In this document: piece after piece, positions 13,501-24,720 of the stretch
Layout of the letters: the number at the start of each line of letters is the position of its first letter
Numbering within the stretch: the stretch's first letter is position 1
Assembly: GCF_026914265.1 (NCBI RefSeq)
Contig: NC_069135.1
Location: 29,888,738 to 29,952,737 of the forward strand
Source of the DNA: Mya arenaria
Lineage: Eukaryota > Mollusca > Bivalvia > Myida > Myidae
DNA: 64,000 bases
Direction: 5' to 3'
Translations under genes and position numbers: made by a program
The notes under the pieces: generated by a model
Database searches by the model: none
What the model was told of the DNA's origin: nothing
What the model saw: the letters and a program-made list of their open reading frames with translations, nothing else

Positions 13501-16500
13501 CAACACCTAGCATCAATGCAAGATGCCCAGATTTTGTTCTGAAATATGCCTTTTCAGTATTTGGTCCAGAGTTTCCCATCAAATATTGGCCCAAACTCCT
13601 GGTCTTGTACTACTACAGAGCACAGAGTAATTTAGCATTCACATGATTTCTTACTAATGCAGGCTTAACTCACACAGGTTCTGGATGTATGCAATTACTA
13701 ATTATGTCTCCCCCTCTCTGGGGGAGACATATTGTTTTTGCCCTGTCCGTCAGTCCGGTAGTCCGGTAGTCCGGTAGTCCGTCAGTCCGTCAGTCCGTCA
13801 GTCCGTCAGTCCGTCCGTACGTCACACTTCGTTTCCGATCGATAACTGGAAAACCGCATTACCTAGGATCACCAAACTTGGTAGGGAGGTTGGTCATGAG
13901 GTGTAGAAGATCCCTATTGTTTTTGGGGTCACTAGGTCAAAGGTCAAGGTCGCGGCGACCCCCAATGTAAAAAACATTTCCGCTCAATATCTTGACAATG
14001 GTTTGACCTAGGTTCACCAAACTTGGTAGGGAGGTTGGTCTTGAGTTGTAGAAGATCCCTATTGTTTTTGGGGTCACTAGGTCAAAGGTCAAGGTCGCGG
14101 CGACCCCCAATGTAAAAAACATTTCCGCTCAATATCTTGAGAATGGTTTGACCTAGGTTCACCAAACTTGGTAGGGAGGTTGGTCGTGAGGTGTAGAGGA
14201 TCCCTATTGTTTTTGGGGTCACTAGGTCAAAGGTCAAGGTCGCGGCGACCCCCAATGTAAAAAACATTTCCGCTCAATATCTTGAGAATGGTTTGACCTA
14301 GGTTCACCAAACTTGGTAGGGAGGTTGGTCGTGAGGTGTAGAGGATCCCTATTGTTTTTGGAGTCACTAGGTCAAAGGTCAAGGTCGCGGCGACCCCCAA
14401 TGTAAAAAACATTTCCGCTCAATATCTTGAGAATGGTTTGACCTAGGTTCACCAAACTTGGTAGGGAGGTTGGTCGTGAGGTGTAGAGGATCCCTATTGT
14501 TTTTGGGGTCACTAGGTCAAAGGTCAAGGTCGCGGCGACCCCCAATGTAAAAAACATTTCCGCTCAATATCTTGAGAATGGTTTGACCTAGGTTCACCAA
14601 ACTTGGTAGGGAGGTTGGTCGTGAGGTGTAGAGGATCCCTATTGTTTTTGGGGTCACTAGGTCAAAGGTCAAGGTCGCGGCGACCCCCAATGTAAAAAAC
14701 ATTTCCGCTCAATATCTTGAGAATGGTTTGACCTAGGTTCACCAAACTTGGTAGGGAGGTTGGTCGTGAGGTGTAGAGGATCCCTATTGTTTTTGCGGTC
14801 ACTAGGTCAAAGGTCAAGGTCGCGGCGACCCCCAATGTAAAAAACATTTCCGCTCAATATCTTGAGAATGGTTTGACCTAGGTTCACCAAACTTGGTAGG
14901 GAGGTTGGTCGTGAGGTGTAGAGGATCCCTATTGTTTTTGGGGTCACTAGGTCAAAGGTCAAGGTCGCGGCGACCCCCAATATAAAAAACATTTCTGCTC
15001 AAAATCTTGAGAACGGTTTGACCTAGGTTCACCAAACTTGGTAGGGAGGTTGGTCATGAGGTGTAGAAGATCCCTATTGTTTTTGGGGTCACTAGGTCAA
15101 AGGTCAAGGTCGCGGCGACCCCCAATGTAAAAAACATTTCCGCTCAATATCTTGAGAATGGTTTGACCTAGGTTCACCAAACTTGGTAGGGAGGTTGATC
15201 ATGAGGTTTAGAAAACTCCTATATTTTGGGGGGTCACAAGGTCAAAGGTCAACGTCCCTGTGACCTCTAATGTAAAAAAATATTTCCGTGCAATATCAGG
15301 AGAATGCTTTGATCTAGGTTCACCAAACTTTGAAGTGAGGTTGGTCATGATGTCTAGTTGATTTTGCAATCAGTTGGTCAAAGGTCAAGGTCACTGACCT
15401 TGAGGTGAAGAACCGGTTTCTGCTCAATAACTCAAGAACGTTTACACCCAGGAACTTCATACTTGGTATGCCAGTTAGTCATGACTAGTTGATGGCCCCT
15501 ATTGATTTTGGGATCCATCATTGATTATTTCTCACCTACGACCACACAATGGGGGAGACATGCGCTTTTTCAAAAAAGCAATCTCTAGTTCTTTGTCAGC
15601 ATGTCAATTGCAAAATGATTGAAATCTTACAAAAGACAAGAAAAGTTACATTTACACTTTCATTAGCTGCATTTACTGCTATTTGAAAACTATATGAATT
15701 GCCTTGTAGAAACATACATGTAAACAAAAAACATTCAATGTGTCTATATTTTGTCCAATAATTGAATGTGTTGTCTTTGTTTTGGTAAATGTATTAATTC
15801 ACTAACCAATATAATTAACTGGCTTGCTACTATGCATTAGAATACATGTAAACAATAAACATTTAATGTGTCTATATTTTGTCCCATAATGGAGTGTGTT
15901 GTCTTTGTTTTAGTTAATGTATTAATTATTTGAACAGTAACCAGTAGGTGGAGCTAAATATGCAAGCATCAATGCAATAAGTACATGACTCAAGGGATGA
16001 AAGCGAAAAGGTTCTATCTTCTTCTTTATTTAATGTCACTTAGAACCTTTTTGCATTCACCCCTCGATTATTGTAGTTTGTGAATTTACGATATTTCAAT
16101 ATAAGCTGATACTATGATACCAAAACACTTAAAAGACCATTACTCATGCATAAATCATCATGTGTATAATTTCAGTAACTATAACTTACTCGATTATAGG
16201 CTTAATACTTTTTTATATGAACCAATTTTAAATGCATGGATGGTGTTTAGTTGTTGAAAGCATAATCCTAGGTAGTGTTTGTAGTAATTTTGCTATGTGC
16301 CTGCCTTATAGTGTTTTTATTGAAACTGTTTGCAATGAATGTATTGATTAGCAAGACAGTTTGCTACATGTTTAAGCCTGCATTGTATGCATAACATTGC
16401 TATCATTCGTTATTGCCTATCTTACTTGTTTCTGCATTATCAGCTAGCCAGAGGTATTTCTGGCAATGATTATTAAGCACCAGCAAGTTGCTTTATGTTA

Positions 16501-17048
16501 TCAGACCAGCATACACATTCAATTTTCTTGCTGATTCGGAAAAAAAATTGTTTATATTCAATAACATAGAAATACAACATGATATCATAAATATGTTCTA
16601 GTATTATGTTAAGATTATTTTTCTATATTTCTGCCTCTCACCAAAAAGGACTTGCCTTGTTGTTTATTTGTCATTAGGGATACTTTCTATAAAACCAGTG
16701 TTGTTTTCTACTATACATATGGATCACATTTTATCAAATATATTAAGCTGTGAAAAAATATAAATTATGATATTTGTACAAGGCAAAATAAAAATGACAT
16801 ACAGGATTATAATAAAAGTAACAACAATAATTTTATTCTTCATTTCAGCTGCTCCTCCACCCCCACCACCAGGAGGTACAGCCCCTCCTCCACCCCCTCC
16901 AGGCCCTGCCCCAACCCAAGGGGGTGCGCCACCCCCACCCCCTCCTTCCTCCGAGGGAAGGGGTGCTCTACTCAGCTCTATCTCCGGATTTAGCAAGGGC
17001 GGTCTAAAGAAGGCTGTTACAGTTGATAAAAGTGCTCCAAAACTGTAG
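850..17048 (+). CDS. PXK: PXK, PX-domain pseudokinase with C-terminal WH2 motif (3' part, 9 exons)
   Basis: PXK (MONaKA) binds phosphoinositides through a PX domain and takes part in endosomal trafficking; vertebrate PXK also modulates Na,K-ATPase. Nine exons fit GT-AG rules and keep phase: 850-1096, 1418-1542, 5164-5281, 6325-6403, 6981-7107, 7786-7869, 8940-8951, 9519-9645 and 16849-17048, totalling 1119 nt. Exon 1 starts HPNIVSP and contains GEKGTLKD, as in vertebrate PXK. Exon 2 has HLHTGN where an active kinase has HRD, and DLEN in place of DFG, so the protein is a pseudokinase as in the known family. Exon 3 carries VDVYSFGHVLYEL (kinase subdomain IX). A Lys/Arg-rich segment follows (7786-7869), then a proline-rich tail and the WH2 motif RGALLSSISGFSKGGLKK. 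The PX domain and start codon lie left of the window. Possible poly(A) signal at 17084-17089. Confidence 0.93.
2296..3960. mobile_element. TIR DNA transposon, non-autonomous, with nested LINE
   Basis: The ends match as a perfect 15-bp inverted repeat, cagggttcgaattta on the left and taaattcgaaccctg on the right. Inside each end lie further short palindromes built on actcgcaaaattttgcgagt. A 5-bp direct repeat accaa flanks both ends and may be the target duplication. No transposase is visible. The CAGGG-type end recalls hAT elements, but an 8-bp duplication expected for hAT is not seen, so the superfamily is left open. The middle is occupied by a LINE fragment on the minus strand. The whole lies in the PXK intron between 1542 and 5164. 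Confidence 0.7.
2410..3400 (-). mobile_element. 5'-truncated LINE fragment (C-terminal reverse transcriptase region)
   Basis: Two minus-strand open stretches (3397-3209 and 3189-2719) give protein like the end of a mollusc non-LTR retrotransposon polyprotein. A zinc-knuckle-like region CYHCNAVTNEIVLHKVFFCP (C-x2-C with a later H and C) is followed by a helical tail, the usual arrangement after the thumb of LINE reverse transcriptases. The frame is interrupted between the two stretches. The 3' end on the minus strand is a short-period tail, (taaac)n, at about 2425-2450. Almost all of the reverse transcriptase and the endonuclease are missing, so this is a dead fragment. The exact clade is not assigned. 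Confidence 0.6.
4036..4303 (+). pseudogene. Two decayed tandem copies of a PXK exon
   Basis: Positions 4036-4156 and 4198-4303 each resemble the PXK exon at 1418-1542 plus some flank. Copy 1 keeps ggatttggaaaactggctg almost intact and then gaagaa-type ends. Its frame is broken: the codon run that should read YHRQHV has a TAG at about 4130. Copy 2 keeps ctggctgatggttctgcca and ends in acacag followed by gtaggg, so a splice-donor-like edge survives. The spacing of about 162 bp indicates that the exon with short flanks was tandemly duplicated and then decayed. The functional exon is the upstream one, because it alone is open and joins in phase. Confidence 0.75.
4444..4532. repeat. (AT)n microsatellite
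   Basis: About 44 uninterrupted AT dinucleotides inside a PXK intron. Confidence 0.98.
5282..6324. other. PXK intron, no other feature seen
   Basis: AT-rich intron sequence between two PXK exons. A weak echo of the preceding exon (tgacattttgtatggagctgagaatggacacatgta at about 5345-5380) suggests another small decayed exon duplication. Nothing else is recognisable. Confidence 0.6.
7435..7645. mobile_element. MITE family A, copy 2
   Basis: Same family as 66-326. The left end gtgggcgattcttcagaac and the right end gttccgaacaatctacccac are inverted repeats, and both arms continue into gttaac-rich sequence. It lies in the PXK intron before the exon at 7786. Confidence 0.65.
8549..8675. repeat. 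Fold-back element in PXK intron
   Basis: The left arm gggttactaggtgacctgat and the right arm tatcgagtcaccaagtaacc are inverted copies that continue inward for about 50 bp (gggatatatggggc against gccccgtatatccc), with a short central loop. This is the shape of a small snap-back MITE; no coding capacity. Confidence 0.7.
8940..8951 (+). CDS. PXK: Candidate 12-nt PXK microexon (KPTS)
   Basis: A polypyrimidine tract ending tttttttctgaag precedes AAACCAACAAGT, and a near-perfect donor gtaagtatc follows. The four codons read K-P-T-S in phase 0. They join the upstream exon ending KKERRKTKK to the downstream exon starting RALESERA. The joined junction resembles the vertebrate stretch KKSKRSALE, which supports inclusion. 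Skipping would leave the frame intact, so it could be an alternatively used microexon. Confidence 0.65.
9646..11103. other. Large PXK intron, first part, no feature recognised
   Basis: The last PXK intron runs from 9646 to 16848. In this first part there is a G run at about 9676-9685 and otherwise unique AT-rich sequence with no believable coding region. Confidence 0.6.
11107..11412. mobile_element. PIF/Harbinger-like MITE (family B), copy 1
   Basis: The element is bounded by tgcaccagtcagttg and its inverted copy caattgactggtgca, and flanked by a TAA triplet on both sides (11104-11106 and 11413-11415). Short terminal repeats with a 3-bp TAA duplication are the signature of PIF/Harbinger elements. 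The interior is GC-rich (gcccccgcagcc, tacccccggacctggggc) and contrasts sharply with the AT-rich intron. A second copy with the same duplication is at 63268-63584. No transposase. Confidence 0.8.
11551..11995. mobile_element. Long-TIR MITE (family C), copy 1
   Basis: Starts cagtgtgtgtagaccatgtg and has the inward arm gataaattatgtcatttatgct; the right arm has agcatttatgacgcaattta. Copies at 42051-42496, 49862-50340 and 63806 to at least 63905 share the arms. This copy has lost its outermost right end. In the better copies TA flanks both sides, which suggests a Tc1/mariner-type origin. Confidence 0.7.
12182..12359. mobile_element. Small MITE (family D), TA-flanked
   Basis: The left end cagtccaaccctgttggctc and the right end gagcgaacgaggttcgactc form an imperfect inverted repeat of about 28 bp, and TA flanks both sides. 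It is about 180 bp long, non-coding, and lies in the last PXK intron. Confidence 0.6.
13150..13470. repeat. ~57-bp minisatellite
   Basis: Five to six diverged head-to-tail units built on ttggttaaatagctatgtcacttacagagagcgctcttt-like sequence. They differ from one another at many positions, so the array is old. Confidence 0.8.
13707..15588 (+). mobile_element. Helitron-like non-autonomous element with 145-bp tandem core
   Basis: The element opens with tctccccctctctgggggag, a short hairpin, then a run of gtccgtcagtccg. A core of about nine 145-bp repeats follows (about 13830-15250), nearly identical in the middle and diverged at both edges. The right end has a GC-capped hairpin (gctttttcaaaaaagc, 15563-15579) six bases before CTAG. 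A 5' TC, a 3' hairpin and a CTRR end followed by T fit Helitrons; a tandem-repeat core is described for bivalve Helitron-like elements such as the pearl family. The A expected just before the 5' TC is a G here, so the assignment is tentative. No Rep/helicase gene is present. The 61-residue open frames repeating on the minus strand are by-products of the repeat. Confidence 0.65.
15712..15930. repeat. Direct duplication of ~95 bp
   Basis: The stretch acatgtaaacaaaaaacatt to ttggtaaatgtattaatt (15718-15800) recurs with few changes at 15844-15928. It is an old local duplication in the PXK intron. Confidence 0.8.
15993..16063. repeat. Short inverted repeat (hairpin)
   Basis: The left arm agggatgaaagcgaaaaggt and the right arm acctttttgcattcacccct pair over 23 bp with two mismatches around a 25-bp loop. 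Confidence 0.7.
16849..17048 (+). CDS. PXK: Last PXK exon: proline-rich tail and WH2 motif
   Basis: The acceptor tttcatttcag at 16838-16848 follows a 7.2-kb intron. The exon begins in phase 1 and encodes three poly-proline blocks (APPPPPPGG, APPPPPPGPAP, GGAPPPPPPSS). Next comes the WH2-type motif RGALLSSISGFSKGGLKK and the end DKSAPKL before TAG. Vertebrate PXK ends almost identically (RGALLSSI, then SAPKI), which fixes the identity. WH2 motifs bind monomeric actin. A partial copy of this exon seeds the duplicated block at 37585. Confidence 0.95.
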
Positions 17049-17099
17049 TGTTGTTTGGTTGTATTCTATAATTGTGCTGTAATAATAAAGAGCAGCAAC

Positions 17100-17700
17100 A
17101 ATGTAGTGCTGGTATAACTAGTGTCAAGTTAAGCTTATACAGTTAAGCAGGTTTTATACAGCAACATATCGTTTTGCAGTAAATTTCTTTGAACATATGC
17201 AAGCTTTAAATGTCTTACAGCATGCTCCGTACACCAGACTCAACTGTGTATTAGTCACTGAAGCAAAATGCAACATTTTATATTCTTCTAGAATCAAAAC
17301 ATGCAAAGCTGTTATTTATTTATGATAGGTAAATAACTTTAATGTTTAATCAAATATGTGTTAAGGGGGGCTCTCATTTAAATTAATCTTGGTACTTAAC
17401 ATTCAATTTGTGATAATGCTCTATGAAACACCAATTTACTTTAAATTTGATGCTTCTGAAGTAATGCATTGATAATTTGATAAAATATTTTGCTTTGAAA
17501 ACTTGAGATTAAGTGCTCCAAACTCTTTGAAAATACTCCTGAATATGATAAGTTTGATTGTATTGACAATATTATTTATCAAGAATGTAAATTCTTTTGG
17601 TTTTGTTAATGTATCTGTTGGTTATTTCTGTTTTAAACGAAATTGATGTTTTACAGTTTAAAGTGCTCAAAGTAAAATTATTCAATGTTATGAACATACT
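17100..17700. other. PXK 3' flank, no gene seen
   Basis: AT-rich sequence after the PXK stop and poly(A) signal. It is conserved with 37830-38150, which shows that the duplication carried the 3' flank along. Nothing coding is seen. Confidence 0.7.
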
Positions 17701-20120
17701 TGCAAGCCATTCAATACCATTGGTTTGTTTTTCATTTATAATTACATGTTATGAATATTTTTGAAGACCGTCTCTAACAGATTGTCTGTTTTTCATAATT
17801 AGTTCAATGTTATGAACATCATAGAGGGCCATCAATGACAGTGTTCTGTTTTTCATTCATAGTCATAGTTATAAACATCCCATTCAATACCAGTTGTTTG
17901 TTTTTCATTGATAATAACATGTAATGAACATCAATATCAGTTGTCTGTTTTCCATGTGTTAAGTTCAATGTTATGAACACCATCCGGGCCATTCAATACA
18001 CAGGTTTTTAATTTCTAGTCATAGTTATGAATATCCTTGAGGGCTATTCAATACCATTGGTTTGTTCTTCATTGATAATTGCATGTAATGGACATCATTT
18101 AAGGCTATCCAATACCATTGGTTTGTTTTTCATGTATAGTCTAACGTTCTGAACACCATTGTGGGCCATCAATACCATTGGTTTGTTTTTCAAGTATAGT
18201 ATAATGTTATGAACACCATTGAGGGCCATCAATACCATTGGTTTGTTTTTCATGTACAGTATCATGTTATGAACACCATTGAGGGCCATCAACCATTGGT
18301 TTGTTTTTCATGTATAGTCTAATGTTCTGAACACCACTGAGGGCCATCAATACCATTGGTTTGTTTTTCAAGTATAGTATAATGTTCTGAACACCACTGA
18401 GGGCAATTCAACACCATTGGTTTGTTTTTCATGTAATGTCCAATGTTCTGAACACCACTGAGGGCAATTCAACACCATTGGTTTGTTTTTCAAGTATAGT
18501 CCAATGTTATGAACACCATTTAGGGCCATCGATTCCATTGGTTTGTTTTTCAAGTATAGTCCAATGTTATGAACACCATTTAGGGCCATCAATACCATTG
18601 GTTTGTTTTTCAAGTATAGTCCAATGTTATGAACACCATTTAGGGCCATCAATACCATTGGTTTGTTTTTCAAGTATAGTCCAATGTTATGAACACCATT
18701 TAGGGCCATCGATTCCATTGGTTTGTTTTTCAAGTATAGTCCAATGTTATGAACACCATTTAGGGCCATCAATACCATTGGTTTGTTTTTCAAGTATAGT
18801 CCAATGTTATGAACACCATTTAGGGCCATCGATTCCATTGGTTTGTTTTTCAAGTATAGTCCAATGTTATGAACACCATTTAGGGCCATCAATACCATTG
18901 GTTTGTTTTTCAAGTATAGTCCAATGTTATGAACACCATTTAGGGCCATCAATACCATTGGTTTGTTTTTCAAGTATAGTCCAATGTTATGAACACCATT
19001 TAGGGCCATCGATTCCATTGGTTTGTTTTTCAAGTATAGTCCAATGTTATGAACACCATTTAGGGCCATCGATTCCATTGGTTTGTTTTTCAAGTATAGT
19101 CCAATGTTATGAACACCATTTAGGGCCATCAATACCATTGGTTTGTTTTTCAAGTATAGTCCAATGTTATGAACACCATTTAGGGCCATCAATACCATTG
19201 GTTTGTTTTTCAAGTATAGTCCAATGTTATGAACACCATTTAGGGCCATCAATACCATTGGTTTGTTTTTCAAGTATAGTCCAATGTTATGAACACCATT
19301 TAGGGCCATCAATACCATTGGTTTGTTTTTCAAGTATAGTCCAATGTTATGAACACCATTTAGGGCCATCGATTCCATTGGTTTGTTTTTCAAGTATAGT
19401 CCAATGTTATGAACACCATTTAGGGCCATCAATACCATTGGTTTGTTTTTCAAGTATAGTCCAATGTTATGAACACCATTTAGGGCCATCGATTCCATTG
19501 GTTTGTTTTTCAAGTATAGTCCAATGTTATGAACACCATTTAGGGCCATCAATACCATTGGTTTGTTTTTCAAGTATAGTCCAATGTTATGAACACCATT
19601 TAGGGCCATCAATACCATTGGTTTGTTTTTCAAGTATAGTCCAATGTTATGAACACCATTTAGGGCCATCGATTCCATTGGTTTGTTTTTCAAGTATAGT
19701 CCAATGTTATGAACACCATTTAGGGCCATCAATACCATTGGTTTGTTTTTCAAGTATAGTCCAATGTTATGAACACCATTTAGGGCCATCAATACCATTG
19801 GTTTGTTTTTCAGGTATAGTCCAATGTTATGAACACCATTTAGGGCCATCGATTCCATTGGTTTGTTTTTCAAGTATAGTCCAATGTTATGAACACCATT
19901 TAGGGCCATCAATACCATTGGTTTGTTTTTCAAGTATAGTCCAATGTTATGAACACCATTTAGGGCCATCGATTCCATTGGTTTGTTTTTCAAGTATAGT
20001 CCAATGTTATGAACACCATTTAGGGCCATCGATTCCATTGGTTTGTTTTTCAAGTATAGTCCAATGTTATGAACACCATTTAGGGCCATCGATTCCATTG
20101 GTTTGTTTTTCAAGTATAGT
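17690..20120. repeat. 60-bp satellite array
   Basis: Forty or so 60-bp units run from diverged copies on the left (17690-18480) into 27 almost identical units (18481-20100). Two unit types alternate irregularly, differing at the junction aataccattgg against gattccattgg. Because 60 is a multiple of three and no stop falls in some frames, both strands stay open for over 1.7 kb. Those translations are pure period-20 repeats with no splice, start or codon signal, so I do not call them genes. The ancestral monomer is single-copy-like at 38190-38350 in unit B. Confidence 0.97.
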
Positions 20121-21223
20121 TACAAGTGATTTTTTTTGTGTACAGTTCAATGTTTTGAACATCCTTGGGAGCTATTCAATACCAGTGGGGGGTTTTATGG
20201 ATAGTTACAGTCAAATGTTATGAACATCAATAGTGAAGGTTTCTGTTCATTATAGTTACATGTTATGAGGTTTGTTTTTCGTTAATATATATATTTTTTG
20301 ACTTATGATGATTTAGGTTCTGTGCCCTGAAATGTCATACATTATCATTGCATTGGAAGTCAATTTAGTTTTTCTACAGAACACAAACAATGTGGTTTGT
20401 TGATTATGTTAAATTTTAACTTTTCTGTTTTTAAAGACTTGTGGGTTTCAGTGTGATTGCTTTGATGTTGTTGTCAGGTGTATCATCGGTGACGTTGTGC
20501 AAAACCTTGGCCACTTCTACAAAATCATTCGATATATAACATGTAACTTGGTAGCATGTTGTGGTGGCTTTAATGATCGTTGAGTTATGCCACATGTTCA
20601 TATTAAACAAAAAAGAACAGACGAGTGGTGTCATTTGTCCCGAGGTTTCATTTTTTCATTGATCATTTTATGGCTTACAGGTTGTGATTTGGGCCAGAAA
20701 TTAAACAAAGGGTAAAAAACAACTCCTTTATTATTTGACAAATATCCAGTGATGAATAGGAATCAAATGCGCAATTGGATTGTGAAACATGTTGAATTAT
20801 TGTTTTGTATAAAACGATTGAGCGTATAGTTTTGTTGTGGGTATTGTGCAATTTTTCTTTTCATTTTCAGACATTATGTTCATATTTTAATGAATTGTAA
20901 TGCGTTATTTTATAGCGTTAACCTCAATTGTTCTCTTTATGTGCAGTAAACGTTTTATGTAATTTTATTTTTTCTGACATCATTAATGAAATCATGTTAC
21001 ATTTTGTTTATATTAAGATATGTTCTGTGCTTTGTATACCTTAAGAACATGTTTATGTTTATTTTAAAGTTTAAGCTGTACGTTTGTTGAATAGCTGTTA
21101 AAACTGCCAAGCCAGTAAGTTGATATGGTTGTATTTACTGTCTTTGTGTTCGATATACTCTGTACGTTGGTAAGGTGAAGGAGTTCTGTATTCATTATTA
21201 TTCTCTTTCTTGTTCTTCTTATC

Positions 21224-21254
<31 letters not shown>

Positions 21255-22280
21255 GGTTGAAAAGTGAATCTTATTTAAACATCTAAACTGCAATATATAA
21301 CAGTATCAGTATAATTAATTCGTGGACGGCATATTTGTCAGGTTTCCATTGCGATGTCCAAATGACAGGGTCTCATTAAGGCTTGAAAGACCAAAGTTTT
21401 ATAAATTATAAAACAATAATGAAGGGTGTATTTTGTCATGCAGGGCTACTGTCCTTAAGTAGACAGAGTCAAGAAGGACACAAAACCGGCAACGTCTAAA
21501 GTTGTACCTATTTGCGAGACCATGATCATTTGTGAGCCTTTGTTATTATGATGACTACTATTTACCTCAAGTGTTGAAGGTCAAATATAACCATTACCTT
21601 TGTGTTTGAACGGTCGACCGTATAAAGAATGTACGAGTCATTGGCCTTCATGAAGATTAATCTCCATAATAAATGTTTCAATTCGAAAACACGTAAAGAT
21701 GATTTTGCTACATTACTGCCTAAAATCTACCACAGGGCTATGAAGTATAAATGTTTCATGGGTGACAGGTTCCTCATCAAATCGTACTGTTTTGATTTTA
21801 AAGCACCAATACAGTCGTTCAGTCTTGGAGAACGTCTTCACGTTATTGACAGTGAGCAGATAACATATTTTTGATCAATTATGACATTAGGCTAACAGTT
21901 GAATTTATGTATTAATTATGTGTTTTTTTATAAAGATGACGAACAGTTTGTATACATCTGGACAAATTCAAGACTTTCTCAACGGAGATGTGCCATTTGT
22001 TTTGTTTGTTTGAAAGATAACATTTTTAACGGAACAGTGAAGGTTGTTTTGATATATAGCTATGTAAGATGCATTTATGAAATAAATACAATGCCATCAT
22101 GGTGTGCGTTTAATTCTTACGCTAATTTTGCTTAACTAACGATTAAAACTTTATTAAAAAATAATATATATATATACACCTTACCTCGTATAATCCATTT
22201 TAGTGTAATAGTTTTTTTAAAGGCATTGGTCTCCTGCGCATAACCCGTTATTATGTTTCTTATAAAGTGAATTTTCCAAA
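20120..22280. other. Intergenic, unit A
   Basis: No gene recognised. It contains a run of about 24 G at 21233-21256 after a T run. The stretch 21600-21850 matches 39750-39980 of unit B. Confidence 0.6.
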
Positions 22281-24399
22281 CCATAACTAGTTAACCTGTT
22301 AGTGTTGTATAGCTAAAATGGGTCGTATGTGGCAGTTCTGGGCACTTATAGGCCTGTTTTTAGTCTTATGTTTTTATCTTACAAAACAAGTATCGCGAAT
22401 ACCAACCAGATGGCTGGATAATTATCGCGAATACTAAGTGGTTAACACGAAACAATTCGCGAACGCTATCAGGTTATCTTACGGCAGTAATATGCTCCCA
22501 TATATTTGTGATGCCAACTGATTAACCTTTAACTGTCTCGTGGAGCTCGGAGATTCATCTTTTGATAAACTATTGCACCAAAGAGCATGATTGTTTATCG
22601 AAAATGATCCTCTTTCATGATAAATCCTGAATTCAGTTTCCTTTAAAAGGCAGGCTTCTGTATATGCAATATTTAAAAGGTTTGTCTTCTCGATGGCAAC
22701 TTTATTTTATTATTATTTTAAATGCCAAAACGTTCAACTCTCTTGAAAAATGGGAGTTGGCTTTCAACTTTTATCTCATTATGCTTTGTGGTTATAAAAC
22801 TTTATCCAGCGATCAAGATCAATTTTCAAATATTTTAAGAAACTGTCGCCTCATAATTTTAAGAAATATGTATAAAGTTGGTTCTAAACGTTTTCGAAAT
22901 TTAAAACGAAATCATCAAGTTCAAGTCTGCACTTCTCGTTGACAGCAGCAGCACTTTCTTGGCTTTTCACGGTTCATTCATCTGTTGCTTCACTCCTGCA
23001 TTTTTATTCAGCTGCATTAATTATATCGTCGAGAACATTTTGCACATCCTTATGTTAATTATTTTAACAGATCAACTTAGATTCATGTTAACAACATCAT
23101 TTAATGTGTGTAGCCATGTTCGTTTCGTATTTAATTGTAGCTAGAAGCATACTGAACTTCGGTTTAGAGGAATGAATGTTCTACAATTTAAATTATCATA
23201 ACAATGCCTGTTTTCTTAGGCAATACATATTAAATGTATGTAGTCTTGAGACAAGAAAGTAGAAAGAAGGTACAAAAACACATCAAAAGACTAGACGACG
23301 TGATATCGCGTGTCAGTAAAAAAACGTCTCTTAAATGTGTGTAGGTTTATTAATCGATCGGGATTGACTTTTAATGACCTATTAATGGCTTTTCCTTTTT
23401 GTGAGTATACCGAGGAGTGAAAACAAACATTTGGAAAGGATGAAAGCGTTGAGGTTTTAGGTGACATGGACTACTGAAGTAGATAGTAAATGTTCGTGTT
23501 AATCCCAAGAAGTGCTACTACTTGAATATAACTTTCTCGCTTTTAGTCTTCGAAAAGTAAGCTGTATAGAAAAGAACGATGCGGTTCACATGGTCCATCC
23601 CAATTTAATCATTTTTCAAAATTATTCCGCAACAATAAACTGTGAGTGGCTTGAGGCAGTTTTTGTGGGCGCTATTTAATATTCGACAATGGTAATTATG
23701 AGTACCCCCAAAATGACTTCATGCATACATTAAGGAGTAGCGTCATGCATGATTGAAAAAAACGCCTTCATATATAAAAACAACACTTACAATCTTACCA
23801 TTACTTTTAATAAGTACATTATTCAGGTAATTGAGGTTGAGAGTGATTTGAATCAACTTACTTGCTGTTAGGTTATGACAATGGAGATAGTGATGCAAAA
23901 CATCTTCCAAATCGGGACAACAGGAGCTAAGAGGTCGATGATGCACATATGCTTAAGAAATTCTACCGCACTAAGGCATTCTATGCAAACCTATGTCCCG
24001 ATGAGATCCTTCATGAAGTCATACCCGAGAGGTGGTGGCATGTATATGTCAGCATTGCAAACATGCAGAGCTGGTGCAAGAGCCGACAGTCAACAGACGA
24101 GATCCTTTTGGTACATGCATTCGAGGAATTCTTTGGCCGCATGGAGATGCAAGATACATCAACTCTTCCATTATAGTGGATTGGTTCCTGAAAACTGCAG
24201 GTTTGTTAGTTTCATTTAAGGGACAATCATCCTTATTAAGTCTAGCATTTAAAATGTTTTGCTACACAGCGTTCCGTATCTAGTTGTCTAGTTAATATTC
24301 GCGATACTTTTTTGGTAAGATACATATCGTAAGACTAAAATCAGTCTTGAAAGTGCACAGATCTGCCACCTATTACCCTTTTTAGCTTTACTACACTAA

Positions 24400-24720
24400 T
24401 AGGTCAACTAGTTATGGTTTGCGAATTAACTTAATAAGTAACATAAAAACTGGTTAACTAGATAAGATTCGTGTTTCCACTTATCAATCAAAAAATGCAC
24501 TTTTGGCTCCTATCAGACAGTGGTTATCTAATCATGGTTTGCGAATTCCACTAAATAAGTAACATAAAAACTGGTTAACTAGATAAGATTCGTGTTTCCA
24601 CTTATCAATTTAAAAATGCAATTTTGGCTCCTATCAGTAAGTGGTTATCTAATCATGGTTTGCGAATTCCACTAAATAAGTAACATAATAACTGGTTAAC
24701 CACTTAAGATTCGTGGCGGT
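24400..24720. repeat. ~119-bp tandem repeat
   Basis: Two and a half direct copies of a unit containing ggttaactagataagattcg and tttgcgaattccactaaata. Single diverged versions occur at 38990-39080 and 39470-39620 in unit B and, partly inverted, at 22290-22480. This is probably the arm of an old TIR element that was later tandemly copied. Confidence 0.7.

Noticed and set aside
13937-14992. Seven near-identical 61-codon minus-strand frames
   Set aside because: One frame repeated by the 145-bp core of the Helitron-like element; no independent support.
18368-20223. Two long open frames (about 580-595 codons) on opposite strands
   Set aside because: They are read-through of the 60-bp satellite. 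The unit length is a multiple of three and lacks stops in those frames. No start context, splice signal or known fold supports a protein.
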